64,000 nt of DNA from Oryza sativa Japonica Group (taxonomy: Eukaryota > Streptophyta > Magnoliopsida > Poales > Poaceae). The stretch is taken from positions 43,764,001 to 43,828,000 of the forward strand of contig NC_089035.1 in NCBI RefSeq assembly GCF_034140825.1. Reading direction: 5' to 3'. Position numbers and translations under genes: made by a program. The notes beneath the pieces were generated by a model that made no database searches, had not been told where the DNA came from, and saw nothing but the letters and a program-made list of their open reading frames with translations. How positions within the stretch are numbered: the stretch's first letter is position 1; each line of letters begins with the position of its first letter. Of this stretch, positions 1 through 9,985 are shown one piece after another.

Positions 1-163
1 TTTTGACACGAGGAGGAATGGCTGGCCCTCGAGCTAGCTAGCTAGGTAGAGAAATATGTGTGTGTTCAAGCAATTAACAGCGCTCCACTGGCCCTTAATT
101 AATTAAACCTGTTATATATCTGTGTAGTGTACGATCGCTGGCGATAGATAGGTACTAGATAAA
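1..163. other. left-edge AT-rich spacer
   Basis: Flank of the first Helitron. I see no gene, RNA or repeat boundary here. Confidence 0.5.
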
Positions 164-1574
164 TCTATTATATAATTAAAGGAATAGAAAAAGGAGCCTC
201 CACGTTCGCTCTCATGGTCTAGAAATTCTCACATTAATCGGAGAAAAAGAAAAAACAGAGTCCATTTAGAAATACAACTTAGAAATAGTTGAAATTCAGA
301 ATTAAAAAATAAGGAATATTAGAAGAGGAGACTAGAGTCCATATAGAAATACACTTTAGAAATAGTTGAAATTCAGAATTAAAAAATAAGGAATATTAGA
401 AGAGGAGTATAGAGTCCATATAGAAATATAATTAGGAAATAATATAAATTCAGAATTAAAAATTAAAAATAAGGAATATTAGAAGAGGAGTATAGAGTCC
501 ATATAGAAATACAATTAGGAAATAATAGAAATGAATTAAAAATAAGGAATATTAGAAGTAGAGTATAAAGTCCATATAGAAATACAATTAAGAAAAAAAA
601 TAGAAATTCGGAATTAAAAAATAAGAAATATTAGAAATAGAGTATAGAGTCCATATAGGAATTTAAAACTAACTAAAATTCAGAAAAAAAAAAAGGAGCC
701 TCCACGTTCGTTCTCATGACCTAGAAATTCTCACATTAATCGGAGAAAAAGAAAAGGCAGAGTCCATATTAAAATACAATTTAGAAATAGCTAAAATTTA
801 GAATTAAAAAAATAAGGAATATTAAAAGAGGAGACTATAGTCCATATAGAAATACAATTTAGAAATAGCTAAAATTCGGAATTATAAAATAAGGAATATT
901 AGAAGAGAAGACTAGAGTCCATATAGAAATACAATTTAGAAATAGTTGAAATTCAGAATTAAAAAATAAGGAATATTAGAAGAGGAGACTAGAGTCCATA
1001 TAGAAATACAATTTAGAAATAGTTGAAATTCGGAATTAAAAAATAAGGAATACTAGAAGAGGAGACTAGAGTCCATATAGAAATACAATTAGGAAATAAC
1101 CGAAATTCGGAATTAAAAATAAGAAATATTAGAAGTAGAGTATAGAGTCCATATAGAAATACAATTAAGAAAAAAAATAGAAATTTGGAATTAAAAAATA
1201 AGGAATATTAGAAGTAGAGTATAGAGTTCATATTGGAATTTAAAACCAACTAAAATTCGGAATAAAAAGGAGCCTCCACGTTCGCTCTCATGGCCTAGAA
1301 ATTATCACATTAATCAGAGAAAAAGAAAAAGCAGAGTCCATATAGAAATACAATTTAGAAATAGCTGAAATTCAGAATTAAAAAATAAAAAATATTAGAA
1401 GAGCAGACTAGAGTAGTTATTACACATTAGTAGTTTTGAAAAGTTATTGCAAAATTTAAAATTACGTTGTCATTGTAATATATTTTAATAATATAATGAG
1501 AAAACATATATGCTATTATATGAGAGAAAATATAATGATGCTAGCCGCGCAATCTGCGCGGGCCATCATGCTAG
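164..1574 (+). mobile_element. non-autonomous Helitron (copy A)
   Basis: The element begins TCTATTATAT directly after an A and ends in CTAG directly before a T, the A^T insertion rule of Helitrons. Just inside the 3' end is a GC-rich hairpin (about 1544-1563, GCCGCGCAATCTGCGCGG) followed by a short spacer and CTAG. No Rep/helicase coding capacity is visible, so it is non-autonomous. The interior is nearly all a ~77-bp minisatellite. Both ends closely match the element at 57370-59173 on the other strand, which supports the boundaries independently. Confidence 0.8.
190..1420 (+). repeat. nested minisatellite inside Helitron A
   Basis: About 14 imperfect copies of a ~77-bp AT-rich unit, each opening with GAGTCCATATAGAAATACAA and ending near GGAATATTAGAAGAGGAG. 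The units are grouped in blocks. Each block is headed by a different ~65-bp cap beginning GGAGCCTCCACGTTCG, at about 197, 696 and 1269. The array is therefore a higher-order repeat (a cap plus five to seven units, then repeated), with the last block cut short before the Helitron 3' end. Confidence 0.8.
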
Positions 1575-2176
1575 TTAGATATAAATAAAAATAACCGGTA
1601 ATGCACGTCAATCTGGATGTGTATATATGTGCACAGCAACGAACACCTCGCGAAGTACTGAGTGATAACTAAAGTATACAGCATGCATGTACCGAGAAAT
1701 GTATACGATCGATCGACCTTAGAGCAGACGTCTAGCAATAATATTTGTATACAAGATCCTAATATATAAAAATACTTACTCAATATATATATGCGCAGTC
1801 AGCAGAAAAGAATGGACATAGCTAGGTAGCTAGCTGCAAAACAATATATATGTGTGTGTACATAAACGTACAAAATTGGAAGATGATGAATATATTGATG
1901 CGCGACTAGCTAGCATGAGAGTAAATAGCTAGCTAGTCGTAAAACCCTTCCCAGGATGCATGCTCATACATATATAGCGTGCATTATTTACCAGCATGAC
2001 AGACATTATTGTTAATTAACCCACACCCCATATTAGCAAGCTTGCAAACACTAGTAGCGAGTTAATTCTGTAATAATTTTAGAGATATGCATCATATCAT
2101 ATCCCTCCTCCACACCCAAATTAAAGCTAGTGACAACTCACGCGATCGATATGATGGAGCCTGGAGGCTGGAGCTG
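1575..2176. other. spacer upstream of the MADS-box gene
   Basis: AT-rich DNA with many GCTAGC and TATATA strings. It probably contains the distal promoter of the MADS-box gene. No other gene seen. Confidence 0.5.
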
Positions 2177-2185
2177 TATATATAG
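2177..2185 (+). promoter_or_regulatory. TATA box of the MADS-box gene
   Basis: TATATATAG lies about 90 bp before the MADS ATG at 2276, a normal plant TATA-to-start-codon distance for a short 5' UTR. Confidence 0.55.
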
Positions 2186-2275
2186 ACATATGAACCACAG
2201 ATCGATGGAGAGGACACCTGCGCTATAGCTAGTCGTAGTTGTGAAGATCGAAGTTGGTTGTGTGATTAGATAGAT

Positions 2276-2902
2276 ATGGCGATGCAGGTGGCGGCGCCGT
2301 CGCGGAGGAGGCCGAGCTTGGGGCGGCAGAAGATCGAGATCCGGCGCATCGAGAGCGAGGAGGCACGTCAGGTGTGCTTCTCCAAGCGCCGTGCCGGCTT
2401 CTTCAAGAAGGCCAGCGAGCTGTCCATTCTGTGCAGCGCCGACGTGGCCGCCGTCGTCTTCTCCCCCGCCGGCAAGGCCTACTCCTTCGGCCACCCCTCC
2501 GTGGAGTGCCTCCTGGAGCGATTCCTGCCGGACTCGTCGTCGGGAGCGGCGGCGCGGGTGCGGCGAGGAGCGAATAATAATGGTGGTGGTGGGATGGTCG
2601 GGGAGCTCAACAGGCAGTACGGCGAGCTGCGCGCGATGGTGGAGGCGCACAAGGCGCGGCGGGAGAGGGCGGACGAGAAGATAGAGATGGAGCGCGCGGC
2701 GGGGAGGTGGCTGCCCATGGACGCCGATGTGCGCCGCATGTCGCCGGAGGAGCTCATGGCTTTCGGGACGGGCCTCATGGCTGTGCAGGCTGCCGTCTCC
2801 GCGCGCGCCGACCAGATGCTGCGCGACGCGCTCCTCATTGGCCGCAGGCCGCCCACCACCACCACCGCCGGCTTCGGCTTCTTCCACATGCCACACTACT
2901 GA
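2276..2902 (+). CDS. type I (M-alpha) MADS-box transcription factor
   Basis: Intronless 208-aa protein. Residues about 15-75 form a MADS domain: RQKIEIRRIE for DNA contact, FSKRRAGFFKKASELSILC in the long helix, then VAAVVFSPAGKAYSFGHPSV in the sheet. The FSFGHPSVE-like end and the lack of a keratin-like K domain place it with the M-alpha group (AGL61/AGL62-like), not MIKC genes. The C-terminal half is a helix-rich region (about 107-180) that may mediate dimerisation. Single-exon structure is typical of type I genes. By family knowledge such factors act in the nucleus, often in female gametophyte or endosperm; that role is inference here. An alternative start two codons in (second Met) is possible. 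Confidence 0.93.
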   Translation: MAMQVAAPSRRRPSLGRQKIEIRRIESEEARQVCFSKRRAGFFKKASELSILCSADVAAVVFSPAGKAYSFGHPSVECLLERFLPDSSSGAAARVRRGANNNGGGGMVGELNRQYGELRAMVEAHKARRERADEKIEMERAAGRWLPMDADVRRMSPEELMAFGTGLMAVQAAVSARADQMLRDALLIGRRPPTTTTAGFGFFHMPHY

Positions 2903-3735
2903 TCTGAATAATATCTATCTATCTATCTCCATTCATCCATCTCCGCAATATAATCTGCTAGAGCTAGCCTCCTCTTCTTCTTTGATCATTTCATCTCATC
3001 TATTATTAATTAGTTGCTGCATGCATGCATATCATACCCGGCCTCATCGTTGTATCCCGGTCGATCGATCGCTAGCTAGCTTTTTTTGTTTCCATCACAC
3101 ATTCATTCGATTCCATGGAGATTGGAGATTTGTATCCCTGCATGTTATTATGTCTTCTGCTGCAGTATGTATCGTCCTTAGCAAGCACGCGCAAACTTAT
3201 ATGCGCCACTGCAAATGACAGATTAGTAGTTCACCTCCAATGTATTAGCTGCAGCCACGCGGATGTAATATCACCCTTTTTATTACTAAAAATATATGCA
3301 TTAGCTACATGATACATGTCTTCTTGTTGTTATTGTTATTGTTATTGTTAATATATTTTTCTCTCTGCGTGACTCTGGGATATACGCCCTGCTAGCCCAC
3401 ATATATATGTTCAGTACGTAGGTATATATAGGCGGTGGAATAAATGTATGGCGTTTGTGAGTTGTCGTTCGTGCACCTATCCCTAGTAGAAGAATGAGTG
3501 ATCCCCCTGCGGATCATGGCCTTACCACTAGGTCTCCGATGGTTTCTTCTCGTTTTTCTCTTCGTGAAATAGAAAGTTGTTCCACGAAACTAGAACGAAC
3601 ATTACGAAAAATAAGATTAGAGTCCTTTTTACACCCTACGCGCTATTTCTATATATGGCAAGACTGTTTCTAGCTAGCTAGAAAAGGAAGCTATTAATCT
3701 AAAATGGCAAAGTAAATTAGCTAGAGCCCGACATC
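2903..3735. other. spacer 3' of the MADS-box gene
   Basis: Holds the probable 3' UTR and a short TTGTTA-type microsatellite at about 3326-3350. No gene seen. Confidence 0.5.
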
Positions 3736-4108
3736 TAGGATACGTTTGGAACAACTTGCATGTTTGTCGAATGATTTATCATATACTAACCTATCTTGTT
3801 AATTTTTTTTAATTTTTTTATAACTATTTGGATGACATGCAAATAACGAGGGGACATCCCCTCGAGAGTTTAGAATCCACTCATCTCTATAGCCCTTGCT
3901 CAGCTAGGTTAGCTCACCAAGCCATAGCCCACCAAAGCAAAGTTGCTAGTTCGATAGCTTGTCGACAAAGGAGAGGGGCAAGGATTTTCAACTAGGCCGG
4001 GCGTGCTAGTTTCCCAAGCAAAGCAAGGTTTCTAAGCAGTTACCCAAATGCACAGCCTAGCATGGCAAGGAGTGGAAGTAGCTAGCCTAGCATCCAAACG
4101 TTCCCCTA
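3736..4108. mobile_element. candidate MITE (~370 bp)
   Basis: The left edge TAGGATACGTTTGGA and the inverted right edge TAGGGGAACGTTTGGA form imperfect terminal inverted repeats. The interior has no coding capacity. The superfamily and the target duplication are not clear to me. Confidence 0.4.
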
Positions 4109-5804
4109 ATCTCTTATCAAATTATGTCTTCCATCTGTGTGCTACCTCTCCTATCTCCGTGCTCCCATTGTGCCAGGGTTCAAGAGGATGAGGCCTTTCT
4201 TCCCATTGCCATGTCTCTAGCTAATCCTAACTAAATACACTGCTACCCTCCTCGTTATGCATGCATGATGATGTGTGCCAGGAGGACGCAGCTTTAAAAT
4301 ATAGATGGGGCAGAGAACGGAAATGTTCACTCGATAAGAGTAGTTGAACACAACATATATCATATTTATAGTTCAATCGTATAACTATCTCGATCATTGT
4401 TTACAGCGTGCGTGTGTTGTGAAGAGACAGACTAATCTGTTGGACGTTCGCACCTTGTTATACCTAATTTTGATGGTACGATAAGAGGGTAGGAGGGTTT
4501 TTTTCCGGGGGGGGGTGTCTAGGGTGACACGGGTCGTAGCTGGGTCCATCGGCCCACCCTAACTAATAGATAGATCCGCCTCTGGTGCCGGTTGTGTGTT
4601 AGCCCCTTGTCCAACATTTCTAATGGACCTCTATAACAATTATTGATGCATATCTCTATGTAGAAGGCCACACACTCTGGATTAGCAATGAAGTGATTTG
4701 CAATACGTATGGTGTCATGCTGAAACAAGATTGTCAATACATGATAGAAATTTGATCGTTGCTACCACAAATATATCCTACCAGTGCATGACTAGGGTCA
4801 AGAAGTAATCCCTGTTATGATCTTTTTTTTTGTTCGATTTCAAACCAGTACATAACTAAGAAAAGTGGGATCCACCAATTAAAGTAGCAGCTTCTCTATA
4901 TAACTTTAACATAACTCTACGTAACTAGCAAATAACTAGGTATCGTTAGCTCGTCTATACCAAATAAGGAGGCGATTCCCTCGGAAACAGGGCCGAAGAG
5001 AGAGTTAGAGATAACTCCCAATATCTTTGCCTCTATTATCCACATTCATGTGTTCGGTTGATTTTGCATCCTAGCACCCTCTTTCTAGAAGTGAAAGGCT
5101 TCTTTCTGATCTCTACTCTTTCTAGTGGAGATGTTAAAGACAGATGATTCAAATCAGCTTGCCTCTATCTCCACCCACGAATCAAGTTAACCCAATAATT
5201 ATCCGTAGTTGGCAACCCAGATGGCAGAACTAGTGATTTTTAGATAATTGAATTCATTTCGGCCTTTGCTTCAAATAAGTTACAACCATTATTGAGAACA
5301 TGATGGTTCATTTTCTACGTACATCCCTTAATAATATATAAATAATAGATAGATGGGATTTATTTAGGTCCTCATTTGGAGGAAGCAAATGGATCGGAGC
5401 GCATAAACTCGTTTCAATCATGAAGTGATGGTGCAAACGCAGCATGTATGTATATATCTTTCCACCAACTCAAACAAGGACGTGAAGAACGACAGTGAAG
5501 AGAGCTTTGGATTAGGATGCATGGGATGTGTTGACATTATATTGCAGATGAGACAACCGATGGATGGACGACGTTACAGCTGCAATGCATGGTTGGCTTG
5601 GTTGACAGCACAGCACAGATTTTGGAATTAAAGGAGATTTACGTAATTTGTTTGTACAGAAGAAGAGAGTAGTAATTGATTGGGGGTGGAAGACGACACA
5701 GGTAGCAGCTGCATGGAGTAATTAATATTCTAGCTATATATGGATCGAGACGGGGGACGAATTCGATTATTGAGACTGGGAGCAGACGATATGATATGAT
5801 ATGA
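4109..5804. other. spacer between MADS-box and TIP1;2 genes
   Basis: No convincing gene. It contains homopolymer stretches (4503-4516) and, at the right end, the probable 3' UTR of the minus-strand aquaporin gene. Confidence 0.45.
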
Positions 5805-6644
5805 TCAGTAGTCGGCGGTGGGCAGCTGGTCGTGCGGGCGCTGGCCGATGAAGATGATGTCGTAGATGAGCGCGGCGATGGCGGCGCCGACGAAGGGGCC
5901 GAGCCAGTAGACCCAGTGGTTGTCCCAGACTCCGGTGACGACGGCGGGGCCGAAGGAGACGGCGGGGTTCATGGAGGCGCCGTCGAAGGCGCCGCCGGCG
6001 AGGATGTTGGCGCCGACGATGAAGCCGATGGCGATGGGGGCGATGACACCGAGGTCGCCCTTCTTGGGATCCACCGCGGTGGCGTACACGGTGTAGACGA
6101 GGCCGAAGGTCATGACGATCTCGAACACCACCGCGTTCCAGGCGCCCACGCCCGCCGACAGCGAGAAGGCACCCACGGCGGCGCCGCCCGTCGCGATCTT
6201 GAGCAGCAGGCACGCCACCACCGACCCCAGCAGCTGCGCCACCCAGTACACCACCGCCTTCACCAGGCTGATGTTCCCCCCCACGAACGCGCCGAATGTC
6301 ACCGCCGGGTTCACGTGCCCGCCGGAGATGTTGGCTCCCACCGCCACCGCCACGAACAGGGCCAGCGCGTGCGCCAGGGAGGCGGCGATCAGCCCCGACG
6401 GCGTCGTGCCGCCGCCGTCCGTCAGCTTGCCTACGTACCATTATCGATCCATCATCATATTAATTACTCATAATTAAACGGATGAATTACTTGGATTCAA
6501 TGCTTGCTTACTGAAGGCCATGCCGGATCCCGATCCGGCGAAGACGAAGATGAGCATAGAGATGAACTCGGCGACGGCGGCCTTGGCCGTGTCCGGGTGG
6601 GACAGCTCGCCGGGGGCGCCCACCGCGATCCGGCTCACCGGCAT
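5805..6644 (-). CDS. TIP1;2: tonoplast intrinsic protein (aquaporin) TIP1;2
   Basis: Exons 6512-6644 and 5805-6430, with an 81-nt GT-AG intron, give 252 aa, the length of rice TIP1;2, which the sequence matches as I remember it. It forms a water channel in the vacuolar membrane. The six-helix MIP fold is visible with both half-helix signatures: SGGHVNPAV (NPA at residues 85-87) and GASMNPAV (NPA at 199-201). Other TIP1 hallmarks are [20 protein letters not shown] in helix 1 and [11 protein letters not shown] in a loop. The start MPVSRIAVG is the usual TIP1 N-terminus. The split after residue 44 is a common TIP intron position. Nothing looks broken. Confidence 0.97.
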
Positions 6645-6739
6645 TTTCTTCTTCTTCTTCTGCTAGTACGTTCGTCTAGTTACGCTAAGCGCGGCTATTA
6701 TATTGCTCCCCTCCACACTCTCTCCCATCTTTGTACTAC

Positions 6740-6748
6740 TATATATAG
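6740..6748 (-). promoter_or_regulatory. TATA box of TIP1;2
   Basis: The minus strand reads CTATATATAG about 95-105 bp upstream of the TIP1;2 start codon, in the expected place for the core promoter. Confidence 0.55.
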
Positions 6749-7130
6749 GGAAGGAGGGAGAGTGAGTGATTCATATATGACCTCTTCAAACCAAACCAAA
6801 CCAAGCCAAAGCCATGCATAAGGCATCCATATTTCATTTTATTAATTAGTTTCTTCACCGCCCTTTGCGCGCCTATTTTTGTCATCAATAACAAAAGTTG
6901 CAGACAGTTCCATGGATAAGGACGTGTTCTATGATTTTTTTTATTTGTATTTCAGAGATTTTCTGAGACTAGATGCCTATCCAGAAGGAATAAAAAAACG
7001 TCCAAACAAAACTTCTTCCAGAACCTGGCTGAGAGTATCGTTATATATAACATTGCATTTTTTTTCTCATCCGTTGGGTCGTCTTGAGATTTGTGCCATG
7101 TGAGAAAAAAAAACCACTAAGCAGGTACCT
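6749..7130. other. promoter-side spacer of TIP1;2
   Basis: Includes the upstream promoter of the minus-strand aquaporin. No gene seen. AAGCAGGTACCT at 7119-7130 is repeated at 7275-7286. Confidence 0.45.
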
Positions 7131-7357
7131 CTTTTTTTTTTGAAAACTCAATATAATATTATAGATTAAAGACAGAGTTCACATGAAGTAAATCCATGAT
7201 ACATCGTCCGAAAATAAAAGATCTCAAAAGCAATTTTCCTTATGAAAAGGAAGGGAAACTTGACTACGAAAAACAAGCAGGTACCTGAAGCTAGGATTTA
7301 AACCCTCATCGTCGTGAGCGGATGCATTCGCTCTTAGCCACCAGGCCACACTCGAGT
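7131..7357 (-). mobile_element. tRNA-derived SINE-like retroposon
   Basis: Read on the minus strand it opens with a pol III promoter-like head: A-box-like TGGCCTGGTGGCTAAGAG (7331-7348) and B box GGTTTAAATCC (7294-7304). It then has a ~150-bp body and an A-rich tail (poly-T on the plus strand at 7131-7141). A 12-bp direct repeat (7119-7130 and 7275-7286) brackets only the tail-side 144 bp. So either the true boundary differs or a shorter retroposon sits beside an older tRNA-like remnant. Confidence 0.55.
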
Positions 7358-7933
7358 TAATTCAATAACATACGAACTACATATAAATTGCTCTATATGT
7401 TGTAATTGGAATATAGTTATTTTTACTATATTTACATTTAAAAGTTTTCTGTAAAATATATCAAATAATGTATAACCACTCCCTTATAATATACTGTACT
7501 AAGCAAAAGATGCTCAGAAATTTTAGAAAAGAAATGCATTCATACGGAGCTAGAGAAATTGTTTGGACTAATATAGGAGAGTACCAACCTGTAAAATAAA
7601 TAATAACTGAAGTATTTTTTTTTCTTTTAGAAAGGAATCGTCCATTATAGAAAACGATGAGTGAGAGGAGGGGAGGGAGTAGAAACAAAGGAAGAAGGCG
7701 ATGTGTGCCGCCCAGCCGTTGTCCTTGCTGATAGGCCGGGCCTCCTGGCCAGTAGGGACGCGCCACGAGGACAAACGGTTGGCCAGGGTCGCTTCTGAGG
7801 CGCCGACCGTGACGTGGCTGCATGCTCTCTCTGGATTCAATAATTTATCTGACCGTCTGGCTATAATAATGAAATGGAGGCTCGTGTTGTGGTTGTGAGA
7901 GCTCATCCATGGAATTTGCAGGGTCATGTAGTA
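7358..7933. other. spacer
   Basis: No gene recognised. Short open frames on both strands here have no recognisable protein character. Confidence 0.4.
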
Positions 7934-8222
7934 CTCCCTCTATCTATTTTTATAGTTATATTTTATATTAGCACACAAATAAAAGATAAGTAATTCTACT
8001 TGTCATTTATTTAAACATACTACGGGTTATTTCTCGTAAATAAGTGATTCATTAATATTTACATTTCTCGATGTCCATGTAGCCAATCTTGTATGGAAGA
8101 ATGAAGTCACGCATTAAATCCGAGAAAGTAATTAAGATGATAAATTGTTGGATTAAAATATGCCTATCAAAAATAAATTTTCCAGATTTAAAAATATACC
8201 TATCAAAAATAAATGGAGGGAG
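7934..8222. mobile_element. Stowaway-like MITE
   Basis: 289 bp bounded by CTCCCTC... and ...GAGGGAG inverted ends and flanked on both sides by TA (7932-7933, 8223-8224), the Tc1/mariner-type target duplication of Stowaway elements. Confidence 0.85.
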
Positions 8223-8660
8223 TACATCTTTTGTTTCAAAATAAGTTCATTTTCAGTTTCTTATGTTTGTCCCAAAATACTATCCCTTCATCCTAAAATA
8301 AGCTAATACTCTCTTCGTACCGAAATACTTCCTCATCACATAATACAAGAATCAGGATCGGATGAAACATTTTCTAGTACCACAAATCTAAAGAGGCTAG
8401 AAAATATCTCATTCGATTCTAGGTTCTTATTATCGAAGAGATGTATAAATTTATTTTTAACCCATCCCGTTTGTCCTAAAATAAGTTCATTTAGTTTTTG
8501 AGTAATCATTGCATCAAGTTAGTGAAATTAGAAAATCAATGTATTGAGAGTAGGTAAAGTAGAAAATCATTGTATTGTGAGTTGATAAAGTGAGGATATT
8601 CTAGTCTTCTTAGTTTTGTATTGATTTATATGGGATTTGGGACAGAGGAAGTATCAAATG
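8223..8660. repeat. cluster of degraded Stowaway-like fragments
   Basis: Contains repeated CCTAAAATAAGTTCATTT-like segments and an ATGGGATTTGGGACAGAGGAAGTA right end typical of Stowaway copies, but no clean paired ends. Probably two or more old insertions into one another. Confidence 0.5.
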
Positions 8661-8689
8661 TGACATATCCAAAAATGGGAAGCAAAATA

Positions 8690-8802
8690 CTCCCTCCGCC
8701 CTATAATATATAAGGGATTTTGAGCGGATTCAGAGTAATATGATGCATCACATCCATCCAACATCCATCCAAAATCCCTTATATTTTGGGACGGAAAGAA
8801 GA
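8690..8802. mobile_element. short Stowaway-like MITE
   Basis: ~113 bp. The left end CTCCCTCCGCCCTATAATAT and the right end are long inverted repeats (TATAAGGGATTTTG near the middle of each arm), so the whole element can fold. TA precedes the left end. The right end is eroded. Confidence 0.65.
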
Positions 8803-9307
8803 CTCACCAAACCAATCAATCAAGCATCAATCAATGGTATACTACTCCACTCCACTCCATAGAGTAGGACATGACCATCATCGTCATTCAGAATCTTGTG
8901 ATGATCAGATGAGGTTGGAATACACTACTACCAGGCAGCCAGTATATGTTGCACAGCAGTTTGGAATCTTTTTAGTAGAATCTGTCAGCTAGCAAATGTG
9001 CATTAATAGACGCATTTCTCTACACAGATAAAAATACCAGCAATAAATCGGAAAAATGTCAAAGAGAAACAAGCGTATTCCAGGACGTTTACACTTTGTG
9101 TCTGCTAGTACAGACACTTGCGGTGCGTATTCCAGGACCAGATCGATCCACACTTGGAGTTGTAAAATAAAAAATCCAGCAGAGCTAGCGGATGCTTCTG
9201 GAATCGACTCCACTCGACTGCTCCAGAAAGATCCTATTACCCGTCTCTCTCTCGCACATTCTCAGCGTTTAAAACATGGCATAAACTTCGAAAAAGTGGT
9301 TGACGCA
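8803..9307. other. spacer
   Basis: No gene or repeat boundary recognised. Confidence 0.4.
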
Positions 9308-9538
9308 CAGGTTTCCCAAAGGCCAGGTTACCGCCGGGCGCCCCGGCGGTAAGCACGGTTACTGCGCAGTAACCATAAAAAACTGTACGAAACCGTACAA
9401 AATTTATCAAAAATTTAAATTATTTTTTAAATTTATTTAAATTTAAGGAGGTTACCGTGGTTTTTCTATTACCGTACCCCCGTGGTTAAGGCCGTAACCG
9501 CGGTAACCACGCGGTTACCGATGGTAATGTAAACCCTG
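9308..9538. mobile_element. hAT-like MITE built of palindromes
   Basis: 231 bp with inverted ends CAGGTTTCCC / GTAAACCCTG and a perfect 8-bp target duplication TTGACGCA (9300-9307 and 9539-9546), as made by hAT transposases. Inside are a hairpin at 9328-9352 (11-bp arms) and a perfect 18-bp palindrome at 9357-9374. Several more GGTTACCG/CGGTAACC palindromes lie near the right end, with an AT-rich centre. Confidence 0.8.
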
Positions 9539-9985
9539 TTGACGCATCACCAAAGAATAATTAACCAAAAAAAATCTCCTCTAATATACAAGAATATATT
9601 TCACATCAAGTTCCTAAATAATATCCCCTCATTTTGGCCCGGAGAAAAGTCCCCGTAGTTTAACAGTAACGAGTATGGATCCCGATGGAAATTACTAACT
9701 CTAAAAGGTACTAACGGATTAGATTACACGAAGAACATACATAGAGTGAAAGAAACGAAATGGCATTGACAACAAACAGGAACCAATTAAAATTGACATG
9801 AAATACCCTGGGTAGCAAATAAAATCATGACTTTAGTGAAAATGTTATACAAACCTAATCCCTCATATCTCCCCAACAGTGATGGTACTGCCTGTGTCGG
9901 TATATATAAGCACATAAATAAATCATCAAAACTTCCAATAAAGAAAGAAAATAAACGTACAGGAATTTACATACAAGACAATATA
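9539..9985. other. spacer, 3' side of MON1
   Basis: Likely holds the 3' UTR of the minus-strand MON1 gene. Nothing else recognised. Confidence 0.45.

Noticed and set aside
190-1420. CRISPR-like regularly spaced repeats
   Set aside because: Units are contiguous minisatellite copies with no unique spacers, inside a plant Helitron.
2138-2896. Minus-strand frame covering the MADS-box gene
   Set aside because: Shadow of the GC-rich MADS CDS with no recognisable domain.
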